NCBI GenBank assembly: GCA_903813345.2
Contig: CAIIXF020000002.1
Coordinates: forward strand, 32,112,926-32,176,925
Direction of reading: 5' to 3'
DNA length: 64,000 bases
Origin: Owenia fusiformis
Lineage: Eukaryota; Annelida; Polychaeta; Sabellida; Oweniidae
Shown piece by piece: positions 51,454-64,000 of the stretch. Under the pieces are notes generated by a model. The model worked only from the letters and a program-made list of their open reading frames with translations, was not told the origin of the DNA and did not search any database. Position 1 is the first letter of the stretch; every line of letters begins with the position of its first letter. Made by a program: the position numbers and the translations under genes.

Positions 51454-53821
51454 CTACAGAAATATAACATTTAACTCCAAACATGTGCAGTAAAACCTTT
51501 TTATTGGAACACCTTTATATGTAGAACACATAAGACTCAAAGACACCACCTGAAATTTGTCAATATAACCAGTCATATAATATACCAGTGATTCAATGTT
51601 TTCAAGAATTTATTTTTCACGTTTCTATGGCTCATGTTAAATTGGGGTGAATTAACATGGAACTAAATGAGCATGTTTTAACAAATTTCAAATGACAAAA
51701 TTAGCTGCTATTTGATATTGCTTATAAACGCTACTTAAAGCTTAGGTAAACCCCAATCATTTCTTTCATTTCACTTGATTCACATGAAGTTCTAGAAAAG
51801 TCCGTGGAAATGGTGTGCTAAGTCATCTCAAATCCCTGGTGCAATCCGAGCCAATTTAGAAATGCATCCTTTTAGCTCCAGAAAATAATTGCACTATTTT
51901 TCATAAGAAATGAGCTAAAATTCCCAAGGCATCTATGCCTCTTTCTACAACGTAAATGATAGTGTCTTCTTAGCATGTTTGCATTAACCTGAATGAATCT
52001 GTCTCTCAATGCTCTTGATAATGGACAAACTTTTGACTTAACTAAAATAACAATACTTCAACTGGAGTCAGATAGATTTGAGAGTAAATTAAAAAATTCT
52101 AATTAAACTCAAATCATTCATTACTTCGTCATGTTTTAACTAAACGTAAGAGTGGATTTCCATCATGATCTTTGTTTTGGTATTTTGTTTGAAGGATTGT
52201 CTGTAATATAAGATTTGCACCAAAATCTACATGTGACCATTATGAAAGGAATGTCATTGGAGTTAATTCATCAAAACTTTAAAAATAATTCAACTTGCAG
52301 TTGGAATTTGGATGAAATGAATATTATATTATTAATAAATCACTAGCTTTTCCAACAGATATCTTCAATAGTTTTTTACTATTTATTATGGGGCCCTCTG
52401 GAAGAGACATCCTATAGCTTGCTTGCATTTTATTTATTAGGAGGCCCATCAATTGTTACATACTCATAGTTAGATTTTAAGATAGCATTGATAAATCACT
52501 ATACTTTGACTAAGTTTTAATATTATTTGCAATATGTTCGGAACAACATTCATATTTCCGATGAAACAGAAATTTGATTATCAGAATGCAGCCTCATTTC
52601 GACTGGATATACTATGTATGATCTCCAGTAAGCCTTCAGAAAAAAGTAATTCCAATTTGCTTTGTTGATGCCCCTGTGCAATTGAATGTTGGCCTTTGTG
52701 GTACTTTAATAAATTTGAGTGTGTATCCCATATGTTCCATGTCTTTTGAGACTTGCTACTCACGATTGTTAAATTTTCACTATCAGATGGATTCCACAGA
52801 CATTTGATGTCAGGTTGTTCTCTAATATTCTCAATAAAGTTATTTTTAACAATGAATTCATAATAATATAATGATCATTGATCTAGTATGGCCATCCTGC
52901 ATCTTCTTGTGATTTTGAACAGTGGAGAAAGTGAGGTTTTTGTTAATAACAGAATTTAACTAGGAATTAAGTATGTAAACTATTAATTTGTAAACAAAGC
53001 TTTTTTAACACACATGATTCTAGATTATATAATTTTTTGTCAAGTTTCAAAATTCAGAAATGCAGATTTCAATATTTTCACATTTGTGATACCCCGCAGT
53101 TAGATATAAAGAACAAATCAGGAGATTCAGCATGATCTCCCAATATCTCATGTTCCATACAAATCAAGGTATTTTATGTATCACGATCACATCAATATTC
53201 CTAATGCATCAGTAATCGTTTTGATGTCCTTCCATTGTTTCCCTCTGTGCACTTTTATGTTTATTATCAGTCATAAAACAACAATAAAACTTCTCATATC
53301 TGAAGCCTATAAAGCAGAAAATGCCAATATTGCCGAGTTTGATGCTGGCTTCTGTTACAGTCGGTGATTCAGCGCTGCATGTCAACAATTGATTACAAAA
53401 AAGGCCTGAAGCAATGTCACAAAATGCAATCTTGGTTTGACCCAACCAAAACGATGCCCAAAATCTGATTTGTAATGACAAGTAGTCACACATGTCCTAC
53501 TATATAATTCACAAGTACAGAATGACCCAAAAAGGAAATACAAATGTTGATAACTCAGTCATCCAGTATGGGTTTTCATTCATATTTGGCTCAATTGAAC
53601 CATGTTCAATGTTCTTTCAATCCTCTTCATTCCCCATATTCTCCTAAACATTTGTGATTCCTGAGATTTACTTTATTTTACAAAGAGGCCATCTGTAACC
53701 CAGCTATAATAATAAAATATAATTCTGCGAAAATAATTCATGCATAATATCACTGATATCTACAGATATATCTTCCCCTAGGATGACTACAGTACACGTA
53801 ATTACTACCCTGACTAATCGC
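51454..53821. other. intron or upstream DNA of the receptor gene
   Basis: AT-rich DNA without supportable exons. It contains one short copy of the GTAAAACCT / GGAACACC interspersed repeat at about 51488-51560, on the intron side of the TSP1 acceptor. No further TSP1 or Ig exon was found on the minus strand. Confidence 0.4.
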
Positions 53822-53995
53822 CATCCGCCGTACACTCGTTCGGGAAGCGAGCGTAGCCAGTGTGCTGAGCGTTCGTTGGTCGCTCGCTATTCGCGAGCGA
53901 TGCGTTCGTAGATCGCCAGCACTCATAGCGCTGAGCGTGCGCTTTGCAGCCGCTTGTCACTCGCGCAATTATAGCTCAGCGATTGCCACATCAAT
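53822..53995. repeat. CpG-rich palindromic patch
   Basis: Unusually GC- and CpG-rich for the window. Contains the perfect hairpin TCGCTCGC-TATTC-GCGAGCGA and several AGCGAGCGTAG, GCTGAGCG and GCGCTGAGCGTGCG words. It could be the core of a foldback element (compare AGTGAGCGTAGCGAACGAG at 39192) or a CpG-rich promoter segment. No ORF is supported. Confidence 0.5.
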
Positions 53996-55863
53996 TAAAC
54001 TAGAATCCATGTACAGTGCAGTTCACCATTTTTTAATTTTTGTAACTTTTATTGCTTTTTAATTTTAAAAAGTCATTTATCAGTTAGCAGCCGATTATGT
54101 ACAGCGTAAGTTCCCTGAAATTGTGGACCTCCCTTATACATCATTTCGGCAAACCTGAACGTTGTTATGGCATCATTTTTTTCTTAAAACAACATATGTA
54201 AAATAAACATTTCCTCCCGTTTGAAGCATTAGTCGGTGCACCATCCTCCGAAATCAGGCCTCTAAAACTCGTACCTCCTTCATCGGTGCATCGAATAGTG
54301 CGACGATCGGCACATTTACTCTAGCAAATTAATCTCCCGACACGGGAAATCAGAATGTCATGGTGATAATATAATAAACTTTCTCTTTTAATTCAAATAG
54401 TATATTTATCATATATCTATGTTTCCCTATTTAAGACTCACGATCCCGGGTCACGATCACGAGTGAGAGGAATTTCATAATCAATCATATGCATTCAGTT
54501 CTTAATTGATTATTGTATTCTGTTTTGCAGGTTCCCTTTGGAAATGGTTACGACAACACGGGCAGGTTAAAGGACACCAAACCATCAACGAATATACAAG
54601 GCGATATTTGTTTTATAGTTTATGTAATTTGCCCCAAGTACAATGTCAAAATCGCATGATGATTTCTTCAGACTTACGTTAACTGACAATGAGAGGGGTA
54701 CAGTTGCTCGAGGCAAAAATAAACTATGAAAAATCTATCGTCAGATATTTAGATAATTAATTAATTTGCATGAATCTGTTTATTGTTTTATTTTTTTTTT
54801 GTTATTCGTTCTAGACGGATTTTCAGGCGTTATCTTCCTCGAGATGGCTGATTATAAGGCATGAACATTTTTCCAGTTCTGTTAATTGTTATTCGTTAAT
54901 AAGCTTATTTATATGTTGAAAATATTTAATCCATTTTTCATTTTGATATAATTTTCAAAGCGACTTTTTGTTCTATCTATGTGTTTTGTTCATACTTGCG
55001 TCAGAGTTAATATCATGGTTTGTTTTCTAAGCTTTATACACACTTGATTTTAATTTAAAAAGTTTGCTGATAATTGATTTAAGTATAGCCCTTATAAAAT
55101 TTTGAAAGATGAAATTTATCAAGCATTTATTTATATGCATAGGCGCAGTCACGGGGTGCAGCAGATGCGAAGTCAATCTCATTTTAGTAATGAAACAAAT
55201 AAAACCATCAGATAGAGAAAGATGAGAAGTTTTAATAAAAGTTTTTATTTGAAGCTTTGAATTTAATTTTTTTAGGAAGTTGCATCAATTTTCTAAAATT
55301 CAGCACAAGTCTCCTAAATAATTTTCCGTCGCTTAGTTCGCCAGTTACAACTCCGAAAATGCCACGAACCTGGCCAGGCTCTTGGAGAGTGCATGTGTGC
55401 CTGGCATGATCGCCCAAAAGATTGCATGCTTTGTGTTTTTTTGAGAGATTTTAAGAATCATTTTCCACCTCCTTTGTTATTTCCATGGGAGAGGTTTTTC
55501 AAAAATAATTTTAGACTTTTGAGACTTTTAACCTTTTAAGAAGCAAATTTTTGTTTGATAAAGTTATCTTATTCATGCAGCAAATCCACAATTTGCCAAT
55601 TTGGGAATTTTGAATTTCAAAAAATCATCGAATTTTCAATAAATTTTCGACTCTATTGTAAAAGGAAAAAATCGAAAAATTGGGGGTGTAGAGATCAAGT
55701 CACCAGGTCACATATTCTTCTATTTTTAGTTTTTTCTTAAAGGATGTGAAAATAAAAATTCATACATAGAGAGGCAAAGACGTTAAAGAGTTGCCAAACT
55801 TATGGATGGACGTGCACCATTTGACAAGATTCACAGTGTAAAGATGTGGGGAAGTTTTAATGT
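53996..55863. other. no gene supported
   Basis: AT-rich. One exon-like start follows CTGTTTTGCAG at 54532 on the plus strand and stays open for 42 codons to a TGA. There is no domain and no partner exon, so it is not annotated. A minus-strand ORF at 55232-55417 also lacks any recognisable domain. Confidence 0.35.
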
Positions 55864-56037
55864 ACAAATAGTGACTGCCATTGAGGGAAATAGTGCAAAA
55901 TATTTTCCTCAAGGGGAATATCCTGTCCACTGACATGTTCCCGAGGCTGCAGGCCGAGGGAACAAGTCAGTGGACAGGATATTCCCGAGAGGAAAATTTT
56001 TACACTATTTCCCGAAAATGTGGCAGTCACTATTTGT
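55864..56037. mobile_element. 174-bp near-perfect hairpin element
   Basis: ACAAATAGTGACTGCCA at the left pairs with TGGCAGTCACTATTTGT at the right. The arms continue through GGGAAATAGTG, GGAATATCCTGTCCACTGAC and TGTTCCCG.GG to a GCTGCAGGC centre. Few mismatches, so it is probably young. No coding capacity. Confidence 0.85.
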
Positions 56038-58125
56038 TTTATTATATACCTCGTCCTGATAAGTACTCTGTAAACAAAAACAAAATGAGAAGTCTTTTCA
56101 TTTCAATATCAAATGTTCACAGGTTCTTATTGACATTTAAAGGCATTTTACCTTTCAACTCCTATAATCTCAGATTTGGGGGAAGATAAATCGTACTATT
56201 GACTGGTCACATGACCTAACTGGTGATTAGTACTGTACAATTCATCTTCCCTGAAAGCAGGGATTTAGGACTTTCCAGGGAATTAGTTCATCTATTCCAT
56301 GTCATGTGACCATGAATAAGCCAATGAGCATCTAGAATGCCTTGCTTTCACTCAATAGCGATGCTCGAGCATTATTACAATCAACTTCCACGAGAGTTGA
56401 CAAAGTCGTGTTCGTAGTAAGAGAGAGGGGAGGGGGGGGGTGTCAGGGAATGGGCCGTTCAAGACCGCCTCTGTCCAAAATTTATTTTAAAATCGTGCAG
56501 TTTTCATCATTCTGGGCACTTCCAACTTAATAAGTGGTGTTTGTGAAATGTGGACCCCTGCATCCAATACTCGGGAAGGTTGACTACGCTCAACTATTGA
56601 CATTGATTTCTCGAAACCGCATGATAAATTCATTCCCCGAGGTGGGTCTGAAGATGAAAACCTAGATGAGCTCTGTAATCAAAAGCCTAGACGATCTTTT
56701 CTGTAATCAGAGTCCTAGATCTCTGCTATAATCATGGTCGTGGATGATCTTTAGACTACAGTAGGCTTAATCAAAGTAACCAAACCCATGCGCTGAACCC
56801 AAACATTGATGGACTTGTGATTATTATATTTTGTTTGTTCTTAATAATACTTATTGTTTCGACAAATTTAAGAACCATATTCAGATCGACGTCATAACTT
56901 TTGTAACAATAAAAAGCGGAAAATTCTTCTTTTTGCCGTATTTACAATGCTGTCATGCCAGAAAAAATGAGTAAAGTGTATCAAAACATTCTTTGTTTTT
57001 CAGTATTACGCCATGAAGACATTCTACTTTTTATAATTCATTCCTTCAAAACAAACTCCGAATTCCTATGCAATAAATACAGGCTACAGTGAAGTTGCAA
57101 AAGGAGCGGTATTCTTTCTTTATCTTTGTCTATATGGGTTTTCTAGTAATAATATAATGCGAAGCGCTTAGCGAATCTATATAGTATATAGTAGAACAGT
57201 TGGAATATATGTAAACTCTAGTATACATTTTTTATGTACCTTCAGAAACATGGAAATAACAAACGTCCTCTATTGGCAACTTCACTGCAGCCTGTATTCT
57301 TTTTAAAGACACACAGGCTACAGTATGGGGGTAGAGTAGTGTGACAAAGGTGCCGGCAGAAATGAGTATTGCCTACATTATACTGTAAGGCATGAAAGGC
57401 GTGAATGAAAACAGAATTAATATTTTTTTTGGATCATTCTAACGTTTGAATCTCATCTGGGACTGAAAGTTGCATTTCAACTTTCTGTGCCCCCCCCCCC
57501 CCCCCCCCATTTAAAGGGTATTCGCAATTATCACATTACCATGCGTGGTCACTGGGTGCGATTGAATAATTCCCCGGAGCACGACATTTTACTAAGAAAA
57601 GCAAATAATTTGGTACAATTTATTTGTTGGATAATTGAAAAAACCTACTTTAATTTCGAAAAATAAAGAAATCCATGTAATGGATCTTTCAATCATAATG
57701 TTGTAGGACTTTTGTTGGAAATCAGTTTTGATCCAAAATGAAGTTAATGAAAACGGCGCAGAAGGATAGTTTTTCTATTATATCTTTTTATAGCTTCAAC
57801 ATATTTATAGTCACTTGTTGCATTGCTAAAACGGCAGAAAATTTTTCGAGAAAAATGAACTTTTTGATTATTTTAATATTCTTTCTTTGTACAGTTGTGA
57901 ACGAGCAGAGACACTTTTAGTGTTTGTCGTTCTAATACACAAATATGGTTATACTCCGACATACCTAGACATACCTACATGTATGATTACTCTCTAAATT
58001 AAAATGGTTTTCCTAATCCCCTTTCATGTTTGTTATATGTAAACTTGCACTAATTACACACGAAAGTGTCCTCATTCGAAATCTGTAGTATGCGTGCATT
58101 AGTCGATAAGTTCTCAGGTTGGAAA
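56038..58125. other. no gene seen; homopolymer tracts
   Basis: Contains G-rich tract 56425-56440 and an 18-base-scale poly-C tract at 57489-57508. No exon-like sequence recognised. Confidence 0.4.
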
Positions 58126-58278
58126 ACAAGACATTAATATCCCAAATGTCACGACTTGCCATTTGTTACAGATGCCGATCACCACCAACTAACAACCGCT
58201 AAACACCAACTGCCGCCACAAAAAAAACTGGAGACTGAACATTAAGTATCTATAATATATCACCACTTGTGGTGGTTC
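58126..58278 (-). mobile_element. minus-strand copy of the CATTAATGCCTTGT family
   Basis: AAAACAAGACATTAATATCC, then AAATGTCACGACTTGCCATT and GTTACAGATGCCGATCACC, match the reverse complement of the 3' ends at 12733-14322 and 37276-37378. The other end carries the hairpin CACCACTTGTGGTG. About 150 bp. Confidence 0.7.
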
Positions 58279-61200
58279 ACATATACTGCATGGGTTTAAA
58301 ATAATTTGCTCGTTTGACACCCCCCCCCCCCTTCCCGGCTGTGGGCCTGAGTACCATTTCAACTGCCTTTCTACAAAGCATCCCGCCCACCAGTTTCCTG
58401 ATCGCATATTTAGGACTATGTGTAAATTGGACTCTCGATTTTTGCAGTAGGAATTTAAATCTGCTATTTAACAGTGTCTAGTATTGTAGGAAGGAATCTC
58501 TCATGACAGCTTGTAAAAAGGAAATTAATTGATTTATTAATTACCTTGGGGTATGATATACCTGTAGTACTGATACACTTAATCTGACGCTACTTAATTT
58601 GGCGGATTTGCTCAATTTCAAATATTGGCGGCTATTTAATTTGGCGGACTGAGCTCAGCTCAAATAAACATCTCAGATTCATGTATTCTACTTACTGTAA
58701 GTCTTGGTATAACACGGACATCCAAACAGGAATACTTGCACAAGTTAAATAATTGCAAATTACAAATTACCTGAGAATTTTCAAAACTAGATCTGAAAAT
58801 TGAGGGATTTTTAATTTGGCGGGTTTTTTCAATCCACCAATCCGTCAAATTAAAACGGTGGCAAAATTAAGTGTATATAAAGTACCATAATAATGCAATC
58901 AGACATCGCCTTTAATACCTCGATGAATGATTCCTATAAGAGAAAAATATATCAAAAACAAACTATGGGAAACGGGGTGTTACTACCTTGTGTACGACTG
59001 AAAGAAGTGCCAAAACCCGGCCACTAACAATGTAATATATATTATATTTGTTATATATATTGCTGTTGAAAAGATCGTGGCATCGTATTTGAAATAGAAA
59101 GTCGATCCATTCGAATACAGACTTACAGAGCTAGAGCTATAATGGACTTTTGATTACAACAGCTGGAAATAGGAAACTGGAATGGTAATCAATCGTTTCG
59201 TTTATTGTTAAATATAAAACTAAGAGGAATGATGCCCAACAAAATATTTGCAATATGCATATGATTCACTAGTCTTGCCAAAGTCGGTATTCTTTTACTT
59301 ATCCTGATCTTGAATTGTTACCGCCTTGTACAAGCTAATGCATCATCGCTGATAGTAGATAAGTTACTCAGCGGTTTCGAGATTTCCATAATTCCTACGC
59401 TGTCAGGGGTATCGCGAAACCGTATTAATTGACAGATCGCGTTGACACGACGTGTGGCTTCAGGCTGATTGACCAATCAAACCGTTTACAGGTTTACCCG
59501 CATAAACAAAGCAAACCCGTCTACGACTTGAAATTAAATTATCTGATCGAGTGTTTCTTCAGAATATCTATAATTATCATATGCACATTGGAATGTAAGC
59601 AATCATTAATATAAATTAAATCATGCGATCAAATGTTGATTTAAAATTCGCGATGAAAATGCACCTAGTCAATGTAGTCGTCGATCTAATTCAGTGATTG
59701 ATCTGAATCTCGGCCTAGATCTAGCTAATATGTTCGAAAATGTCAGAGATCTTTTCAGCGTTTCTTGTTGAAATCTTCTCACCTCCAGGTATCCGATTGA
59801 TGCTCCGTCGTCCACTAAACTCTGATTGATATTCATCTGATAAAATATTTGTATTTTCATGATGAATTGTGTTGGGAGTGGATTGAGGGGGGGGGGTAAC
59901 GTGTATATATAAGACATGATATGCTACTTGAATTTATTCTTGTAACTCCAAATTTTCCCATTTTTCATTCTCTAGAGATATATGTAATGTCCAGTTTATT
60001 AATGGGGTACTGAGTTTTAATAGGGTTTTTTTCAAATACACGAGTTCTTTTGAATTTGTTCCATCGTAAAGACATACACCCCCCCCCTCCATCCACTCCC
60101 CCTCCATCCAATATTAATTTATTTCGATTATTTTTTGTATAACACATGCATGGAAACTAACTTTAAAAAAAGTAAGCAATGTCATTAGTGTTGTGATAAT
60201 AACATCCCTTTTGCACGTTGGTGATGATGCGCCTTTTTTAATAGATCTCATATCTAAGAAGCGTATCAGTTCAAAAAAATACTAGAAGATTTTCTCTTGA
60301 AAAAATCTTCCAAGTTTGTTGAGTTTTCTTGCAGAAATCGCCTACTCCCCCCTCCCTCCATTTTGTACGACCACCGGGCGTGTCATTATCTACGGGCCTA
60401 CTAGATCGCACAAGATCAGCGTGTCGACAAACACACACTCTTTGTGAACTTTGGTCCACTGTGACAAAAAGCAAAGGACCCATAAAAATTGCCATGCACT
60501 TTCTATTTTTACTTTTACTTAAATCAATTTAATTTCACCAAATATTAAAATATCAGCAATTGTATTATATTTGTAATATGTTTGTAACGTCTGTAAGGTG
60601 GTTTAAAAAATAAAACAATTGGATTAACACTGATGCAAATTAAACAGATCTTAATGAATATGTTGACAACACAATGACAGAGGACACATAGAAAAATCCC
60701 TTAAATATAATTAAATCACACTTATCCCTTAATCTTATTCTGAACAAACAAATGAAATCAAGTTAAAACATTTTTTGTTGTAAACCAAGCTGGCCATATA
60801 TGCAATTATAAATGTATGCTCATCACTTCACTGCATACAGACCAACCCTACCGGAGCTGAGTAAGCAAATTATAACAAACTTTAAAACAAAAACAAGCGT
60901 ATCCTGGGATTCTGCGTAACTCATGTAAAATAGCAATAGAAAATGAAATAATGAGATTATAGCTATGAGATAAACATAAACAGAATAAATAGATAACTCC
61001 CTTAATTAATCTTATTTCTATTACAAATTAATTCGTTGTAGACCCATGCTGAACAAAACGTAACATCAAAATGAATGTATATCAATGAATTAAATACATT
61101 TAAACAGATTAATTAGCTAATTAAAGGGTCAGACCGTATAAAGATTCACAGAGAGAGAGAGAGAGAGACGGGCAGATACCCTATGATCTCAAAAATGATT

Positions 61201-62084
61201 AATCTTACGTCGGTGTTACGTATTTGAAAGGTTATTCAGTGCCCAGTATTTTGAGCTTACTTCAGTGTACTGATATAGTATAATGATACATTTCAAGTGA
61301 ATAAATTCATAGTCTACGAGCATTGGGGTTTATCGTCTCAATTCAAAAGGAAACTACAGACAATTTGGGCGTATCGGATTTGGGCGTATCGGTAAATTTC
61401 ACAAGCTCTAAATTTCCTCCTAGGGGGGGGGGGGGGGGGGTAGAGTCACAATTTTCACTTAAACATGAATTATTTAGTTTTATTAAGAAAAGCCAAAAGG
61501 TTTTAAGTCAATAACCGTTTAAGGGTTAATGAATATGTCTAAAAACAAGAAAAACGTTCATGCCTTATTACAGTATTACCCGGGCAGTGTTATATTCAGC
61601 ACCACATCTCAACGCCAAATATATCTGAAAATATTATTATCTGCTATTAAACAAATAACAAATGAGAAATCAACAAATAACGCGATTCATTCCAAACATT
61701 TATCTATTGTTAACTATGGATATTTCATAGTTTATGCTTGCATCAAGCAACAGATTGTACTTGAGTCAAGATTCATAAACTATAGATTGAAGACCGGCGT
61801 ATTATAATCTTGACGGCTTGATGTCCTTTAACCAATGCCTATGGATGCCTGTTTGTCTTATCCACAGGGAACCTGCAAAACAGAACAACATAATTAGTTA
61901 TTAGTATGATAAACAATGACATTCTTCTCATTCTTGAGATTTTTCTTCTTTCTCTGGAAACATAGATGTGATTGGATATCAGAAAAGGCACTGAAATAGT
62001 AAATAGAATATTGTCCCAAAAAGGAAATCCACCACACTCTGTATATTCCAATGTCTTATTCCAGATACAAGTTAATCCAGTAAT
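58279..62084. other. no gene supported; possible promoter-like segment
   Basis: Holds poly-C/G tracts at 58320, 59887, 60079 and a long G run at 61423-61441, plus a GA microsatellite at 61151-61167. The segment 59380-59840 is more CpG-rich, with an ATTGACCAATCA box and a minus-strand CTGGAG/GTGAGAAG donor-like site near 59783. It could be a promoter and 5' exon of the minus-strand receptor gene, but this is speculative. Confidence 0.3.
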
Positions 62085-63534
62085 CAGTGGCGTAGGAACA
62101 ATGTACGCCAAAACGCCAGTGCGTAGTGTTGAAAAGTGAGAATAAAAAGGCTTATTAATTTTCCTATGTTCTTTATTCATATTTTCTCATTGTATTGTCT
62201 CTCGAGCACACTAGCCTAAAGAAATGTTTTGTGGATACCATATGATATGCTCGTTTTTTCAATAGTACTCTTTTGCATGGTTTTTGTGCCTCTGTTATTT
62301 TTTTAATCTTGGCCACAGATAAATGACACTTTTTGAAAAATAAAATATTGAAAGTTACCTTGTAGAAAATGCAAAGTAACGTGCTTTATTTCATGATAAT
62401 CGAGCCACTATTGACTATCCTATGGATTTTAAAACTAAAATACAATTTCGCCAAATATTCGTGATTCGCGTTCTCTTCACGAATTTGAGAAAAAACTTTT
62501 TTTTCAAAAAACTACTTGATGAATACCTTTGCAATTTTTTAAGCATGTTCTATAATGCTTATGCAATCAAACTGTGGTCTCGTTTAATTATAATGATAAA
62601 CCTCTTTAAATGAGATGTATATATTTTTATTCTCCCCTACCCCCAATTTTTCAATTTCACAATATCGATTTATATTCTGTTGCTAGGCAAAATCATAGAC
62701 AGAAATTATAGTTAAGTCAGCAATTATCTATTTTCTTACTAAATCACCAATTGTTATTGGTAGTACTTCTTGAAATATGAATGTTAAAGACAAAAACAAC
62801 TTGAAAATGTTGATTATTCAAATACGCGTTCCATCGATTTCAGTTCTAGAAAAGCTATTACCTAGGTTTTTATTTTATTTGAAAGATAAAAGATTATTGT
62901 TTTAGGAAATATAAAAATTTTGGCACCCCCTAAGTCACGTTGACCTCGATTTGAGCTTTGTGGTGGGAAGTTTATTTGGTCTTGCGAATTAGTGTTATGA
63001 AAAAAGGTTGCAGACATTAGGGTTAATTGTTTCATTGATCACGAATGCGTTTCTTTAAATCAATTGATCAAGCTAGATTCTTTGCACGGTACACGATGAA
63101 ATCAGACAATACTATATATCTCAATTTAATTATTCGAAAATGATTAAAAATCTCTCATTGTTATTTGGAAATTGATCGTCTATATCGTTCGAGACATAAG
63201 AAAAATGAGAATGATTTGTGATTTTCCATGGTGATTTTAAATGATGAAAATCATTCGAACATTTTAAGCACATTAAAAGGGGCATCAAGGATTTTAAGCT
63301 TGCATATAAAATCGAAACGCCAACCTATACGTATGACCAATCGCCCATACAAATGCATCGCTTAAACATTTCCGTTCACATTTAGGTTATGAAAACATTG
63401 CATTCTATTGCCATAAAATGACGTTTAACGAGCATAAAATAGGCGTTTTGATATAGAAGATTTGACACAATTGTTTCATAGTTTTGGCGGGATTTTTTGG
63501 CGTAGTGTTGAATTTACACCTTCCTACGCCCCTG
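62085..63534. mobile_element. 1450-bp CAG...CTG DNA element with 5-bp target duplication
   Basis: Left end CAGTGGCGTAGGAA, right end TTCCTACGCCCCTG, flanked by GTAAT on both sides. Both ends carry GCGTAGTGTTGAA further in, and both contain GGCG-type words. Only short ORFs without domains, so it is non-autonomous or decayed. CAG[GT]GGCGTAG ends with a 5-bp duplication fit a hAT-type element (inference). Confidence 0.75.
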
Positions 63535-63539
63535 GTAAT

Positions 63540-64000
63540 ATTATAGTATGTAGGACTTCTAATGTTGTAATAAAAAATATGATCAAAGGAATCTTGGCTT
63601 CTTTCTTTTGCTTTGAGGAATCATGATGGCGATTTGAAAAAAGAACAGATAAATATCCCCGGGATACATTTATATTTAGCCTGCATTATTATTAATCAGG
63701 TTTAATATGGACGGAGAATATGGTTGTCAAATTGTAGATGTCTTTTGCAGCCTTGCGCTTTGACTGTAAACCCTGAATCGAGATTCATCATCGTGCAAGA
63801 ATAAGACCAGGAATTAATATCTGTGCTAACTGACATAACTTCACGATTCGGTTTGGTTCTCATTTTGAATATTTCTGGAAGGAATCGCAAATTTCTTTTT
63901 TCAAATTGGACACGTTGTTCAAGTCTTTGCTCACGTTTGACACGGATCTCGAAAAGTACCGGTGCATACGGGAAAATACACACTATAATTAGGTCTAAAT
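63540..64000. other. window end, no gene supported
   Basis: A 93-codon minus-strand ORF (63702-63983) of mixed composition is present but has no recognisable domain and no clear splice partner. It runs close to the window edge, so it could be part of a gene that continues outside. Confidence 0.25.

Noticed and set aside
54532-54660. Open segment after CTGTTTTGCAG on the plus strand (starts VPFGNGYDNTG)
   Set aside because: No domain recognised, no donor or partner exon, only 42 codons; insufficient support for a coding exon.
55232-55417. Minus-strand ORF starting MGDHARHTCTLQEPG
   Set aside because: Reasonable composition but no known domain, no splice partner and a low-complexity Lys/Asn end; left unannotated.
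63702-63983. 93-residue minus-strand ORF at the window edge
   Set aside because: No domain and no clear splice signals; cannot be tied to the receptor gene.

Overview
This is an AT-rich, intron-rich and repeat-rich animal nuclear genome segment. Genes are sparse, exons are bounded by GT/AG splice signals, and most of the window is introns, intergenic DNA and short non-autonomous transposons. Several repeat styles are familiar from molluscs, annelids and other spiralians: TGACCTT-rich arrays, arrays built on ATGGCGGCCAT, GGAC runs, and ACATGTACATGT words. The organism is therefore most likely a marine spiralian invertebrate. That is inference; no marker gene settles it.

Three protein-coding loci can be supported. 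(1) Minus strand, 6979-8952: a complete single-exon coding region for a 657-residue LRR-Ig single-pass membrane protein of Kekkon-like layout ending in a class I PDZ ligand. An acceptor lies just 5' of its ATG, and a possible non-coding first exon lies near 21.6-22.0 kb. (2) Plus strand, 35572-40353: the last three coding exons of a YIPF5/YIPF7 (Yip1 family) Golgi/ER membrane protein. The second of these exons is preceded by a tandem array of truncated copies of itself, each with its own splice acceptor. (3) Minus strand, 48803-51453: the last three exons of a TSP1-CUB-transmembrane receptor-like protein with a long low-complexity cytoplasmic tail. Its stop codon lies inside a GATGTCAT minisatellite. 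Loci 2 and 3 are convergent. Their 5' exons were not found.

The rest of the window is dominated by foldback and MITE-like elements, often with readable ends. There is a 390-bp element inserted at TA inside a 54-bp tandem array. A 381-bp palindrome is centred near 27141. Two elements have CAG...CTG ends and 5-bp target duplications (16278-16476 and 62085-63534). At least five copies of one family share the 3' terminus CATGTTAATGCCTTGT, and each carries its own internal core; the largest core is a ~1.3-kb array dense in AAGGTCA half-sites. Compact hairpins lie at 37745, 39127 and 55864.

No rRNA, tRNA, CRISPR array or intact transposase/reverse transcriptase gene was seen. The most unusual system-level feature is the decoy-exon array in the YIPF5-like gene: up to five upstream acceptors, all leading to an early stop, whose differences from the real exon are mostly synonymous.
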